Shown here one piece after another: positions 47,785 through 56,092 of a stretch of DNA of 62,942 nucleotides. Origin of the DNA: Chloroflexota bacterium (GTDB taxonomy: Bacteria > Chloroflexota > Dormibacteria > Dormibacterales > Dormibacteraceae); the NCBI GenBank assembly GCA_005889135.1, contig VBEK01000128.1, positions 1 through 62,942 of the forward strand, written 5' to 3'. The notes beneath the pieces were generated by a model, which saw nothing but the letters and a program-made list of their open reading frames with translations, was not told where the DNA came from and did not search any database. Position numbers and translations under genes: made by a program. Within the stretch, counting starts at the first letter, position 1. Each line of letters opens with the position of its first letter.

Positions 47785-48321
47785 ATGGCTGACGCAGCGA
47801 TGCCCAAGCGCGTCACCCGCCGGACGTTTCTCGGCTGGTGGCTCGCAAGCCTGTTGACCGCGACGGTGGTCACCGGGCTCGCCCCCATCCTCGTCTACTT
47901 CTGGCCGGCCCCGCCGAAGGGGCAGAAGAAGGGCCTCATCACGGTGTCAATGCAGACGCCGGTCGACCAGCTGGAAGATGGAACCGCGACCCAGATCCTC
48001 GCCCCCACCCAGCCCAACTCGGCCTTCGTCATGGCCGACGGCGGCGGTGACAACGCCCCCGGAGAGCTCGCGTTCGGTGGTTTCGTGGTCAAAAACCAGG
48101 GCAAGGTGACGGTGTTCGCGCAGAACTGCTCCCACCTCGGCTGCTCGGTGGCGTTCAACAAGGACGCCAAGACTCTCGACTGCCCATGCCACGGCTCGCG
48201 CTTCAGGCTCGACGGCTCCGTGCTCCACGGTCCGGCCTCGTCCCCGCTGTCGCACCTGAGCTGGAAGCAGGCCGCCAAGCCTAACGAGATCGAGGTCGAC
48301 GGCCTCGTGCTGGGGTTTTAG
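47785..48321 (+). CDS. Rieske iron-sulfur protein of a cytochrome bc/b6f-type complex
   Basis: A 178-residue Rieske protein. Twin-arginine VTRRTFLGWWLAS begins the single membrane anchor, so it is probably Tat-exported and anchored. The 2Fe-2S ligands are in CSHLGC and CPCHGSRF. It transfers electrons from quinol at the Qo site to a c-type cytochrome. ATG 47785 lies nine bases after TAAGAT, overlapping the trpS stop. A TTG at 47776 is possible. The two cytochrome b genes follow at once. Confidence 0.93.
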   Translation: MADAAMPKRVTRRTFLGWWLASLLTATVVTGLAPILVYFWPAPPKGQKKGLITVSMQTPVDQLEDGTATQILAPTQPNSAFVMADGGGDNAPGELAFGGFVVKNQGKVTVFAQNCSHLGCSVAFNKDAKTLDCPCHGSRFRLDGSVLHGPASSPLSHLSWKQAAKPNEIEVDGLVLGF

Positions 48322-48323
48322 CG

Positions 48324-49019
48324 GTGGCGATCCCCCACCCGCGCGACATCCAGGTGGCGGTGGTCGACTGGCTCGACGAGCGGTACCCGTTCAGCAAGGC
48401 CGTGGACGAGGCGCTGTACCAGCGCGTGCCCAACTTCGCCAACGCCTTCTACTACTGCTTCGGCGGGATGGTCTTCATCCTCATCGTCTTCCAGCTGTTG
48501 ACCGGCGTCCTGCTCGCGCTCTACTACGTGCCCGACGCCGGCGGCAACCCCGCGCCAGCCTACACGAGCGTGCAGTTCATCCAGAACACGGTGTATCTCG
48601 GCTGGCTCATCCGCGGCGTCCATTTCTGGAGCGCCAACCTCCTGATCGTGATGGTGCTGATCCACATGGCGCGCGTCTACTGGACCGGCTCGTACCGCGC
48701 GCCGCGTGAGCTCAACTGGATGGTCGGGGTGCTGATGCTCCTGATCATCCTGGCGCTGTCGCTGACCGGCTACCTGCTGCCGTGGGACACGAAGGCTTAC
48801 TTCGCGACCGAGGTCACGATCAAGATCGCGGGCTCGGCGCCGCCGCAGCAGCTTGGCGCGTTCATCAAGGAGATCCTCCAGGGCGGGCCGGTCGTCGGAC
48901 CTCCGACGCTGCAGCGCTTCTTCACCCTGCACGTCTTCGTGCTGCCGGCGCTGATCGTGCTGCTGATGTACGTGCACTTCCGCTTCATCCGCGCGCACGG
49001 GATCTCGGAGCCGCTGTGA
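48324..49019 (+). CDS. Cytochrome b6-like subunit (N-terminal half of cytochrome b)
   Basis: A 231-residue membrane subunit with four helices that binds two b hemes. The first His pair lies in VHFWSANLLIVMVLIHMARV with 13 residues between. The second is in LHVFVLPALIVLLMYVHF with 14 between, the b6-type spacing. LTGYLLPWDTKAYFATEV is the Qo-site loop region. The start is GTG 48324, two bases after the Rieske stop. Confidence 0.92.
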   Translation: MAIPHPRDIQVAVVDWLDERYPFSKAVDEALYQRVPNFANAFYYCFGGMVFILIVFQLLTGVLLALYYVPDAGGNPAPAYTSVQFIQNTVYLGWLIRGVHFWSANLLIVMVLIHMARVYWTGSYRAPRELNWMVGVLMLLIILALSLTGYLLPWDTKAYFATEVTIKIAGSAPPQQLGAFIKEILQGGPVVGPPTLQRFFTLHVFVLPALIVLLMYVHFRFIRAHGISEPL

Positions 49020-49702
49020 GCGACAAGGACCTGACCAAAGAAGGACCGGGCGCCACCGTGGCGACGCCGCCGCGCGAGATCGAGATCGTCGAGTCGGACG
49101 GTCACGGCGGGCACACGCTCGAGCCCGAGTGGAAGCGTTTGCCGATCGGTCCAGACCACATCCTCTACCCCGTCGTGGTCGGTCTCGCCCTGTTCCCCAT
49201 CCTGATGGGCGACGCCGGCCATCACCTGGCCGACGACATGCCCGACGACGAGACGCACCCGTTCTTCCCAGACCACTTCTGGCCCTACCCGATCATCGCC
49301 GTGGTGATGCTGATCGCGGTCGGGCTTCTGTCCGCGTTCGTGCAGAAGAACCTTCAGCTGGAGGCTTCGGCCGACCCTCGCGCGGTGACCATCCCGCGGC
49401 CGGACTGGTACTTCCTCTTCCTCTTCCAGTTCCTGAAGCTCGGCCCCGAGCTGATCATGTCGCTGGTCATACCGCCCATAGTCGTCGGCGCCCTTCTGCT
49501 GTTCCCCTTCATCGACGCGATCGCGGGCCCTCGGATTGCTCGCCGGCTGGGGTGGAAGCGGTGGCCGGTGCCGGGCCGGAACATCATCACCGGCACGATC
49601 TTCGTCGCGGGGCTAGCGTTCATCGCGTTCCTGACCCTGTGGGCGCTGGCCGGGCCAAACTTCTGCCTGCCCTACCTGACCGGCAAGGTCTGCGGGGCCT
49701 AG
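49016..49702 (+). CDS. Cytochrome bc complex subunit IV-like (C-terminal half of cytochrome b)
   Basis: A 228-residue membrane protein. After a 55-residue hydrophilic N-terminus come about four helices. PRPDWYFLFLFQFLKLGPEL matches the PEWYF-type quinol-site motif of cytochrome b, with PDW in place of PEW. The split from the b6-like gene resembles b6f and Gram-positive bc complexes. The GTG at 49016 overlaps the previous stop (GTGA). No cytochrome c or f gene follows; the next gene is on the other strand. Confidence 0.88.
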   Translation: MSDKDLTKEGPGATVATPPREIEIVESDGHGGHTLEPEWKRLPIGPDHILYPVVVGLALFPILMGDAGHHLADDMPDDETHPFFPDHFWPYPIIAVVMLIAVGLLSAFVQKNLQLEASADPRAVTIPRPDWYFLFLFQFLKLGPELIMSLVIPPIVVGALLLFPFIDAIAGPRIARRLGWKRWPVPGRNIITGTIFVAGLAFIAFLTLWALAGPNFCLPYLTGKVCGA

Positions 49703-49747
49703 ACGACGCAGGGGGAACCCTGCCGGGACGCGCCCAACGGCCGATAG

Positions 49748-50209
49748 CTACGTTCGGCTGTCGTACAGCTGCTTCGTCAGCTCGATCTGCGCCAGGTGCT
49801 CGCGCGCGTGGCCGTAGTTCGACACCAGCCAGTCGAGGCCAGGCCGAGGCGGGCGGTCGCCCCGTGGCCGCAGCTCGCTCAGGTCCGCCGGCGTGAGCGC
49901 GGCGATGTGCTCGTCGACCTCACGCGCCGCCTGGTCGATCAGCTCGAGGAGCCGCTTCTCGTCCGACTCGACCTTGAACTCGGACTCCCGGTCGCGCTGC
50001 GTCGGGATCGAGCGCACGGACCGGATCATCTCCAGCTCGGAGCCGATCGTGTGCGTCACCAGGACCGCGATCGAGTTTGCCTTCGGCAGTGGGCTCCAGT
50101 TAAGGGTGCCGGGGTCCAGGCCTTGCACGTGCTCGCGCATCTTCTCGTGGACCTCGGCGAACAGCTTGCCCACGGTCTCAGCGACCTTCTTCGCCCCTGC
50201 CTCGTCCAT
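49748..50209 (-). CDS. DinB/YfiT-fold protein
   Basis: A 153-residue four-helix-bundle protein of the DinB (damage-inducible)/YfiT superfamily, unrelated to polymerase IV. LNWSPLPKANSIAVLVTHTI and the C-terminal SNYGHAREHLAQIELTKQ carry two conserved His, consistent with the usual three-His metal site. Members include thiol transferases, but the substrate cannot be named. It follows the glycosyltransferase by 6 bp on the same strand. Confidence 0.8.
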   Translation of the reverse strand: MDEAGAKKVAETVGKLFAEVHEKMREHVQGLDPGTLNWSPLPKANSIAVLVTHTIGSELEMIRSVRSIPTQRDRESEFKVESDEKRLLELIDQAAREVDEHIAALTPADLSELRPRGDRPPRPGLDWLVSNYGHAREHLAQIELTKQLYDSRT

Positions 50210-50215
50210 TTCCCC

Positions 50216-51751
50216 TCAGACCTTCTCGGTCACCCGGTACTCCAGATAGCGACCAAACAGTAACCGCGTGTGCGCCTCGAATGCAGGCAGCACGCTCATG
50301 ACCAGCCCGACCATCGGATAGGCCATGTACTGGACGTAGACGAAGGCCCTCTTCGCCAGCGGCCACGAGCTGGGTTTGGGCGGGAGCATGCGGATCTCGA
50401 AGTAGAGGAAGAAGACGACGCTCGAAAGCGCGACCCCGAGCAGCAGGTTGGAGAGCTCCCAAAGGGTCTGGCCGAGGTCGGTGAGCGAGAAGTCGATGCT
50501 GACCCAGAGCGGGACCGAGGCGCCGAACATGAGCAGCACAGGCAGGAAGATCCAGTTCAGGTGGTTCAGAAAGAGATTCATGAACCTTCGCAGGCGAAGC
50601 CAGAACGGGATCTCCGGGTGCTTGAAGAAACGCGCCAGCACATAGGGCACGTCGGTGATGCCCCATGCCCAGCGCATGATCTGGTTGTACTGGCTCGTGT
50701 GCGTGGAGGCGTAGTCGCGCGACTTCGGCGAGTCGCCGTAGATGGGCAGGTAGACGGACTTGACCGAGAACAGCTTGCCGAAGGTAAAGAACGCCTTCCA
50801 GTAGAAGCGCGAATCCTCGGGGATCACGTCCTTGTCCCAGTAACCGATCTTGCGCACGAAATCGAGGCTGCACGTGTAGCTGCTGAATGCGACCAGCCGG
50901 TGCGGCCGCGAGTGGAGGAACATCTGCCACTGCGAGGTGCTGGCGGACATGATCCGCACCGCCATCGGCACCTCCCAGATGTTGTTGTGGAAGAGCGGCA
51001 CGGGCTGCCAGATCGTGTAGTCGCGGAGCGGCTCGCGGACGTGGTGCCAGCTGATCCAGGCGAAGTACTGCAGGTGCACCTTGTAGTCGGAGTCGAGGTC
51101 GGTGACGAGGATCTTCGAGAGGTCGTAGCCCTCTTCGGTCAGGACGCGAACCATCCAGCGCCCACCCCAGTTCATGGCCGCGGACTTGCCGATGACGATG
51201 CCTGGCTCGAGCGGGTCCTTGATGTGGTAGAAGCCGCGTAACCGACCGCCGAACTTCGCCCTCAGGCGGGCCACGTTCTCCCACCCTGGCTTGTCCGTCT
51301 CCCGGGTAATGATCCCGATCATCTTCAGCTCGTCCGGGTAGTTCGCGTCGACGATGGCCTGCACCGTCCGCTCGAGCACGTGGTACGGCTCGGTGTAGGT
51401 GGGGATGACGCTGAGGTGGATGTACTCGAGAGGGTCGAGCTTTCCGCTCGCCACGTCCTCGCGGCAGAGGCGGAGCCAGTCCGTCTTCTTGTCTCGCTCC
51501 ATCCGGCTCAGGGTGCTGTAGACGCCAGTCACCACGCTCACCGCGCGGAGCACCCAGTAGACGTCGAACAGGAACACCAGGGTGGCTACGAAGATCGCCC
51601 CCTGGAGCTTGAAGACGATCGGGATCCACGCCGGCGCGCCCAGCATGATCCAGGTGATGGCGCCCGGCATCGCCTCGAAGAACCGCGCTCCAAACTGCCG
51701 CAGCGCCTGCTCCCACGCGGGAGCCGGGTGCTCGACTTCGGCGACGGCCAC
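50216..51751 (-). CDS. Cellulose-synthase-like membrane glycosyltransferase (GT2)
   Basis: A 511-residue processive-type GT2 enzyme. Two N-terminal helices (about 35-75) precede a cytoplasmic GT-A domain, with HLSVIPTYTEPYHVLERTV, the DxD motif in LVTDLDSDYKV, an ED site in IPEDSRFYWK and QYNQIMRWAWG (QxxRW). Four or so C-terminal helices follow. The QxxRW motif suggests chain-forming synthesis and export of a polysaccharide, product unknown. No PilZ domain or BcsB-like partner is nearby. Confidence 0.85.
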   Translation of the reverse strand: MAVAEVEHPAPAWEQALRQFGARFFEAMPGAITWIMLGAPAWIPIVFKLQGAIFVATLVFLFDVYWVLRAVSVVTGVYSTLSRMERDKKTDWLRLCREDVASGKLDPLEYIHLSVIPTYTEPYHVLERTVQAIVDANYPDELKMIGIITRETDKPGWENVARLRAKFGGRLRGFYHIKDPLEPGIVIGKSAAMNWGGRWMVRVLTEEGYDLSKILVTDLDSDYKVHLQYFAWISWHHVREPLRDYTIWQPVPLFHNNIWEVPMAVRIMSASTSQWQMFLHSRPHRLVAFSSYTCSLDFVRKIGYWDKDVIPEDSRFYWKAFFTFGKLFSVKSVYLPIYGDSPKSRDYASTHTSQYNQIMRWAWGITDVPYVLARFFKHPEIPFWLRLRRFMNLFLNHLNWIFLPVLLMFGASVPLWVSIDFSLTDLGQTLWELSNLLLGVALSSVVFFLYFEIRMLPPKPSSWPLAKRAFVYVQYMAYPMVGLVMSVLPAFEAHTRLLFGRYLEYRVTEKV

Positions 51752-51804
51752 AGGCCAATTCTGGCGGGGGAATAGGAGCCGCGTAGGCGCCCTTCTAGTG
51801 GCTG

Positions 51805-52152
51805 ATGGACGACCTCAAGCACTTCGACGGCCCAACTTTCGAGGCCGACGTGCTCAACTCAGCGGAGCCCGTGGTGGTCGACTTCTACGCCGACTGGTGC
51901 CCACCCTGCCGGATGATGACGCCGGTCGTGGAGCAGCTGGCGGGCGAGTTCGCCGGCAAGGTCAAGATCGGCAAGCTCGACGTCGACTACAACCAGGAGA
52001 TCGCCATCCGCTACGGCGTGATGGGAATCCCGACGCTCGGCCTGTTCCGGGAGGGAAGGCTGGTCGACCGGCTGGTCGGCTACCCCGGCGGCGCGGGCCC
52101 GATCCGGGCATGGATCGAGAAGGGCGCGGAAGTAGCCTCGGCCAGGAACTAG
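51805..52152 (+). CDS. trxA: Thioredoxin
   Basis: A 115-residue cytoplasmic thiol-disulfide reductant with active site DFYADWCPPCRMM. The usual thioredoxin has WCGPC, so the middle residue pair is altered to Pro-Pro. VMGIPTLGLFREG carries the cis-Pro. A strong rho-independent terminator follows 15 bases after the stop, so it is monocistronic. Confidence 0.9.
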   Translation: MDDLKHFDGPTFEADVLNSAEPVVVDFYADWCPPCRMMTPVVEQLAGEFAGKVKIGKLDVDYNQEIAIRYGVMGIPTLGLFREGRLVDRLVGYPGGAGPIRAWIEKGAEVASARN

Positions 52153-52166
52153 TTCCGGAAGCACAG

Positions 52167-52197
52167 GCGGCGGGGTGAAGCGCCCCGCCGCTTTTTT
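52167..52197 (+). terminator. Rho-independent terminator of the thioredoxin gene
   Basis: A 9-bp perfect GC stem (52167-52175 with 52183-52191) with a 7-nt loop is followed directly by six T (52192-52197). This is a textbook intrinsic terminator on the plus strand. Confidence 0.93.
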
Positions 52198-52339
52198 GTT
52201 CCCAGCGTCGCCGTGGCGGCCGGGGTTCCCCGGCCGCAACTATGCCTTCTGACCTCCGGACGTCGAGGGTGGAAGGGATTCAGTCAAGTCCTAACCGTAT
52301 ACCGGAAGGAGAGCAGCCCCGGCGCGCAGCGCCCGGGCG

Positions 52340-52370
52340 ATGAGAGGAAACCATCAGGGTTTCCTCTCAT
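52340..52370. terminator. 13-bp perfect hairpin at the 3' end of glnB
   Basis: ATGAGAGGAAACC (52340-52352) pairs perfectly with 52358-52370 around a 5-nt loop. It lies just past the glnB stop on the minus strand and beyond the thioredoxin terminator on the plus strand. An ATTTCT tract follows on the plus strand. It probably ends transcription from one or both sides. The rest of 52198-52339 shows no gene. Confidence 0.65.
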
Positions 52371-52374
52371 ATTT

Positions 52375-52779
52375 CTAATGCCCCCACATCGCTCTTTCCC
52401 CGTGCTGGACGGTCTCTGGGCCGTGCTCGCCGGTGCGGATGCGGACGGCGTCCTCGACGCCGATGACGAAGATCTTGCCGTCGCCGACTTCACCCTTGCC
52501 GGTGCGGCCGGCGACCGCGAGCTTGTCGACCACCGTGTCGACGATCTCCGACCTCATCACCGCCTCGACCTTGATTCGCGGTCGCAGCGAGATGTGCACG
52601 GCCGCGCCGCGGTACTTTTCCGTGTAGCCGCGCTGGGCGCCGCACCCCTTGACCTCCGTCACGGTCACCCCCGACACGCCGCACTCGTCCAGCACGTCCT
52701 GGACCTCCTGCAGGCGCTCGTGGCGGATGATCGCCACCACCATCTTCATCGCCAGGCCGCTTCCGTTTGCGTTCGTCAT
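52375..52779 (-). CDS. glnB: Nitrogen regulatory protein PII
   Basis: A trimeric signal protein sensing ATP/ADP and 2-oxoglutarate; 134 residues with a ten-residue N-terminal extension before MKMVVAIIRHERLQEV. T-loop: GCGAQRGYTEKYRGAAVH. The tyrosine usually modified in enteric and actinobacterial PII (RGAEY) is Val here, so uridylylation or adenylylation at that site is not possible. The C-terminal GDGKIFVIGVEDAVRIRTGE is typical. The ATG overlaps the amtB stop (ATGA), so PII is made with the transporter it should block. Which paralogue name (GlnB or GlnK) applies is open; linkage to amtB favours GlnK. Confidence 0.92.
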   Translation of the reverse strand: MTNANGSGLAMKMVVAIIRHERLQEVQDVLDECGVSGVTVTEVKGCGAQRGYTEKYRGAAVHISLRPRIKVEAVMRSEIVDTVVDKLAVAGRTGKGEVGDGKIFVIGVEDAVRIRTGEHGPETVQHGERAMWGH

Positions 52780-54257
52780 GCCGGCGACACCTCCTTGTGG
52801 CTGGTCGCGACCGGCTCAAGCTCCGGGTGCGGGTTGACCGTCGGCGTGTCCGGCTGGCGGTAGACGCCGCCGGGCACCGGCATGAACGCCTCGGGGTAGC
52901 CCCACATCCCGTGCTCGCTGATGTCAAGACCCTCCATCTCGTCGGCGGCGCTGGCGCGCAGACCGACAGTCTTCTTGATGGCCCAGAACAACCCGTAGCT
53001 CAGGGCGAAGACAGTCGCGAACGAAACCGTGACGGCGATCGCCTGGGCGCCGAGCTGGTGGAAGCTCCCGGTGTAGAACAGCCCGCCCTCGCCGACAGCG
53101 TTGAACTTGGCCAGCGCGGGGACGGTGAACAGGCCGCAGCTCAGCGTGCCCCAGATGCCCGCGAGCCCGTGCGCCGGGAGAGCGCCGACGGGGTCGTCCA
53201 GCCAGCGGTCGATCGCCAGCACCCCCACGACGACGATCACGCCGGCGACGGCGCCGATGACGATCGCCGCCCAGGGCTCGACATAGCCCGAGGGCGCCGT
53301 GATGGCCACCAGCGCGGCGATCGCCCCGTTGCCGATCATGCCGACGTCCATCGTCTTGGTGATCAGGTAGATGGTGGCCAGCGCCGCGACCGCGCCGCCT
53401 GCCGCGGCCAGGTTGGTGACCACGACCACGTCCGCGAAGTGCAGGTTGGTGGCGTTGAGCGTCGAGCCGGGGTTGAAGCCGAACCAGCCGAACCACAGGA
53501 TCAGGACGCCGAGCTGCGCCAGCGGCATGTTGTGGCCCGGGATGGCGTTGGCGCGGCCGCGCTCGTACTTGCCGATGCGCGGACCGAGGAGCAGCAGACC
53601 GGCGAAACCGGCCGTGGCGCCGGTCAGGTGGACCACCGTCGAACCCGCGAAGTCCTGCGCGCCGAGCGTCGCCATCAAGAAGCCACCGCCGAAGAGCTGG
53701 TGGCTGATGAGCGGATAGATGATGGCCGCGAACGGGATGCCGAACAGGATGTAGACGATGAACTTGGTCCGCTCGAGCATCGTGCCCCACACGATCGCGA
53801 GCGAGACGGCGCAGAAGACGAACTCGAAGAACCACTTGGCAGCGGCCGGCGCCTGGCTGCCGGAGATCGCCGGCAGGTCCAGGGTCGAGCCGGGGCTGAA
53901 GGTCGGGAAGAAGCCGCTGCCGCCGATGACGGCGAAGATTCCGCCCGCGCCGAAAGCGAAGCCGAAACCCACCGCCCAGTAGGAGATGGAGCTGACGCTG
54001 AGGTTGGTGAGGACTTTGGCCACGACCGTGCCCACGTTCTTCATCCGGCTGAAGCCGACCTCGAGCATGGCGAACCCGGCCTGCATGAACATGACGAAAC
54101 AGGCGGCGACGACGACCCAGACCGTGTCCGCGGCCACCCCCGCGGCCTGGCCGGCCGTGGGGTCGTCGGCGGCTAGGACGGCCACCGGCGTGAGGGCGGC
54201 GAGCAGCGCGGTCGAGACGGCGAGCAGGCGTAGGTTCCGAAGCACCGATCTGGGCAA
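52776..54257 (-). CDS. amtB: Ammonium transporter
   Basis: A trimeric ammonia channel of the inner membrane, 493 residues with 11 helices after a signal peptide (LRLLAVSTALLAALTPVAVLA). Conserved features are FMQAGFAMLEVGFSRMKN, the pore-region FAGSTVVHLTGATAGFAG and WFGWFGFNPGST, and the second pore His in LPAHGLAGIWGT. The TTG at 54257 has GGAGG eight bases upstream, which decides the start over longer frames. It overlaps PII downstream and diverges from glnA. Confidence 0.94.
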   Translation of the reverse strand: MPRSVLRNLRLLAVSTALLAALTPVAVLAADDPTAGQAAGVAADTVWVVVAACFVMFMQAGFAMLEVGFSRMKNVGTVVAKVLTNLSVSSISYWAVGFGFAFGAGGIFAVIGGSGFFPTFSPGSTLDLPAISGSQAPAAAKWFFEFVFCAVSLAIVWGTMLERTKFIVYILFGIPFAAIIYPLISHQLFGGGFLMATLGAQDFAGSTVVHLTGATAGFAGLLLLGPRIGKYERGRANAIPGHNMPLAQLGVLILWFGWFGFNPGSTLNATNLHFADVVVVTNLAAAGGAVAALATIYLITKTMDVGMIGNGAIAALVAITAPSGYVEPWAAIVIGAVAGVIVVVGVLAIDRWLDDPVGALPAHGLAGIWGTLSCGLFTVPALAKFNAVGEGGLFYTGSFHQLGAQAIAVTVSFATVFALSYGLFWAIKKTVGLRASAADEMEGLDISEHGMWGYPEAFMPVPGGVYRQPDTPTVNPHPELEPVATSHKEVSPA

Positions 54258-54518
54258 CGACGTCACCTCCAGGGCGTTGATGCCGCTGAGCGTAAGACGG
54301 GCAAGCCTCGCCCAAAAACGTGCGGATGCGCCGAATCTGCGACGCGCGTGTCGTGGCGTTCGTACGAGAGGGCTACCTCGGGAACTGCCCCCTTTTGGTG
54401 TCAATCACACAGAAAATCACGCCCCGAGTTCGTTCCAAAGCCACCTGATCCCCGGCCCTCACCATTCCTAGGCTGATCCTGGGGCCCGTCAAATCTCTGG
54501 AATTCGTGGAGGGTGTTC
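54258..54518. promoter_or_regulatory. Divergent amtB-glnA control region
   Basis: A 261-bp gap between two nitrogen genes read outward, so it must hold both promoters. A TAGGCT at 54469-54474 could be a -10 for glnA. The direct repeat AATCAC at 54403-54422 (TCAATCAC and AAAATCAC) might be part of an operator. I do not see a clear NtrC, GlnR or AmtR consensus. The glnA ATG has GGAGGG about six bases upstream. Confidence 0.35.
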
Positions 54519-55964
54519 ATGGCAGTTCAGACAAAGTCGGTCAGCAAGACCAGTCCGCGCGAGGTGCTCGAGCGGGCGAAGGCCGAGGGCGTCGAGGTGG
54601 TCGACGTCCGTTTCGTCGACCTTCCCGGCACGTGGCAGCACTTCAGCCTCCCGCTGGGCGAGCTGGACGTCGACAGCTTCAAGGAAGGCCTGGGATTTGA
54701 CGGCTCGAGCATCCGCGGCTTCCAGTCCATCGACGAGAGCGACATGCTGCTCATGCCCGACCCGGAGTCGGCGACGATCGACCCGGTCCTGTCGCACAAG
54801 ACGCTCTTCCTGATCTGCGACGTCGTCGACCCGATCACTCGCGAGCCGTACACCCGCGACACGCGCTTCATCGCCAAGAAGGCGGAGGAGCACCTGCGCA
54901 AGTCGGGCATCGCGGACATCAGCTACTGGGGCCCGGAGGCCGAGTTCTACCTGTTCAACTCGATGCGCTTCGACCAGAACGCGCACAGCGGCTACTACTA
55001 CATCGACTCCGAGGAAGGGATCTGGAACTCGGGCAAGAACTCCGAGCCCAACCTCGCGTTCCGGCCGCGGCACAAGGAGGGTTACTTCCCGGTGCCGCCG
55101 ACCGACAAGCTCCAGGACCTGCGCTCCGAGATCATGCTCAAGCTCATCGAGGCGGGCGTCCGCGTCGAGGTGCAGCACCACGAGGTGGGCACCGCAGGCC
55201 AGGCCGAGATCGACATGCGATTCGACTCCCTGACCAAGATGGGCGACAAGATGATGGTCTACAAGTACGTGATCAAGAACGTCGCCGCGCAGCACGGATA
55301 CGTCGCGACGTTCATGCCCAAGCCTCTCTTCCAGGACAACGGCTCCGGGATGCACGTGCACCAGAGCCTGTGGAAGGACGGCGCCAACCTCTTCGCCGAC
55401 GCGAAGGGCTACGCCGGGCTCTCACAGACGGCCGTCTACTACATCGGCGGGCTGCTGAAGCACGCGGCCGCCCTGCTCGCGATCTGCGCGCCGACGACGA
55501 ACTCGTACCGCCGGCTCGTCCCCGGCTACGAGGCGCCGATCAACCTCGTCTACTCGAAGCGCAACCGCTCGGCGTGCGTGCGCATCCCGATGTACTCGAC
55601 CGACCCGAAGACCAAGCGCGTCGAGTTCCGGTCGCCCGACCCCGCGGCCAACCCCTACCTCGCGTTCTCGGCGTGCCTGATGGCCGGCCTGGACGGGATC
55701 AAGAACAAGATCACGCCGCCGGAGCCGGTGGACAAGGACATCTATGAGCTCGAGGGCGAGGAGAAAGCCCGGATCAAGTCGGTGCCGGGCTCGCTGGGCG
55801 AGTCGCTGGACGCGCTGGAGTCAGACCACGCGTTCCTGCTCGACGGCGGGGTGTTCACATCCGACGTGATCGAGACCTGGATCGAGTACAAGCGCAAGAA
55901 GGAAGTCGACGCGGTCGCGCTGCGGCCGCACCCGTGGGAGTTCATGCTCTACAGCGACGTGTAG
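54519..55964 (+). CDS. glnA: Glutamine synthetase, type I
   Basis: ATP-dependent amidation of glutamate, a dodecamer; 481 residues. [72 protein letters not shown] and RIP are the classical metal, ATP and glutamate sites. A Tyr in [11 protein letters not shown] aligns with the adenylylation site of GSI-beta enzymes (NLYDLPPEE), so covalent control is possible. The ATG at 54519 follows GGAGGGTGTTC. A terminator follows. Confidence 0.96.
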   Translation: MAVQTKSVSKTSPREVLERAKAEGVEVVDVRFVDLPGTWQHFSLPLGELDVDSFKEGLGFDGSSIRGFQSIDESDMLLMPDPESATIDPVLSHKTLFLICDVVDPITREPYTRDTRFIAKKAEEHLRKSGIADISYWGPEAEFYLFNSMRFDQNAHSGYYYIDSEEGIWNSGKNSEPNLAFRPRHKEGYFPVPPTDKLQDLRSEIMLKLIEAGVRVEVQHHEVGTAGQAEIDMRFDSLTKMGDKMMVYKYVIKNVAAQHGYVATFMPKPLFQDNGSGMHVHQSLWKDGANLFADAKGYAGLSQTAVYYIGGLLKHAAALLAICAPTTNSYRRLVPGYEAPINLVYSKRNRSACVRIPMYSTDPKTKRVEFRSPDPAANPYLAFSACLMAGLDGIKNKITPPEPVDKDIYELEGEEKARIKSVPGSLGESLDALESDHAFLLDGGVFTSDVIETWIEYKRKKEVDAVALRPHPWEFMLYSDV

Positions 55965-55982
55965 TTCGCGACCATTCACTCC

Positions 55983-56018
55983 AAGGGCCCGGGCGGCGCG
56001 CTCGGGCCCTTTCCTTTT
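55983..56018 (+). terminator. Rho-independent terminator of glnA
   Basis: A 9-bp stem AAGGGCCCG (55983-55991) pairs with 56003-56011 across an 11-nt GC loop and runs into TTTCCTTTT (56010-56018). It lies 19 bases after the glnA stop. Confidence 0.88.
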
Positions 56019-56020
56019 GC

Positions 56021-56088
56021 AGCGCGATCGCGCTCCTTTGCGCAAAGAGGGTCTGTCGCGCCCGGCCCATGCACATGTTTGCGCAAAA
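56021..56088. repeat. Cluster of palindromes between convergent glnA and PucR-type regulator
   Basis: A 14-bp perfect palindrome AGCGCGATCGCGCT (56021-56034) is followed by TTTGCGCAAA at 56037-56046 and again at 56078-56087, 41 bp apart. The first extends to 12 bp. They lie between the 3' ends of two convergent genes, so they are not obvious promoters. A role as binding sites, REP-like elements or 3'-end structures is possible. Confidence 0.6.
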
Positions 56089-56092
56089 CGCG

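Noticed and set aside
49748-50209. Second DNA polymerase IV (because of the DinB name)
   Set aside because: This is the DinB/YfiT four-helix fold, unrelated to the Y-family polymerase at 43468-44589.
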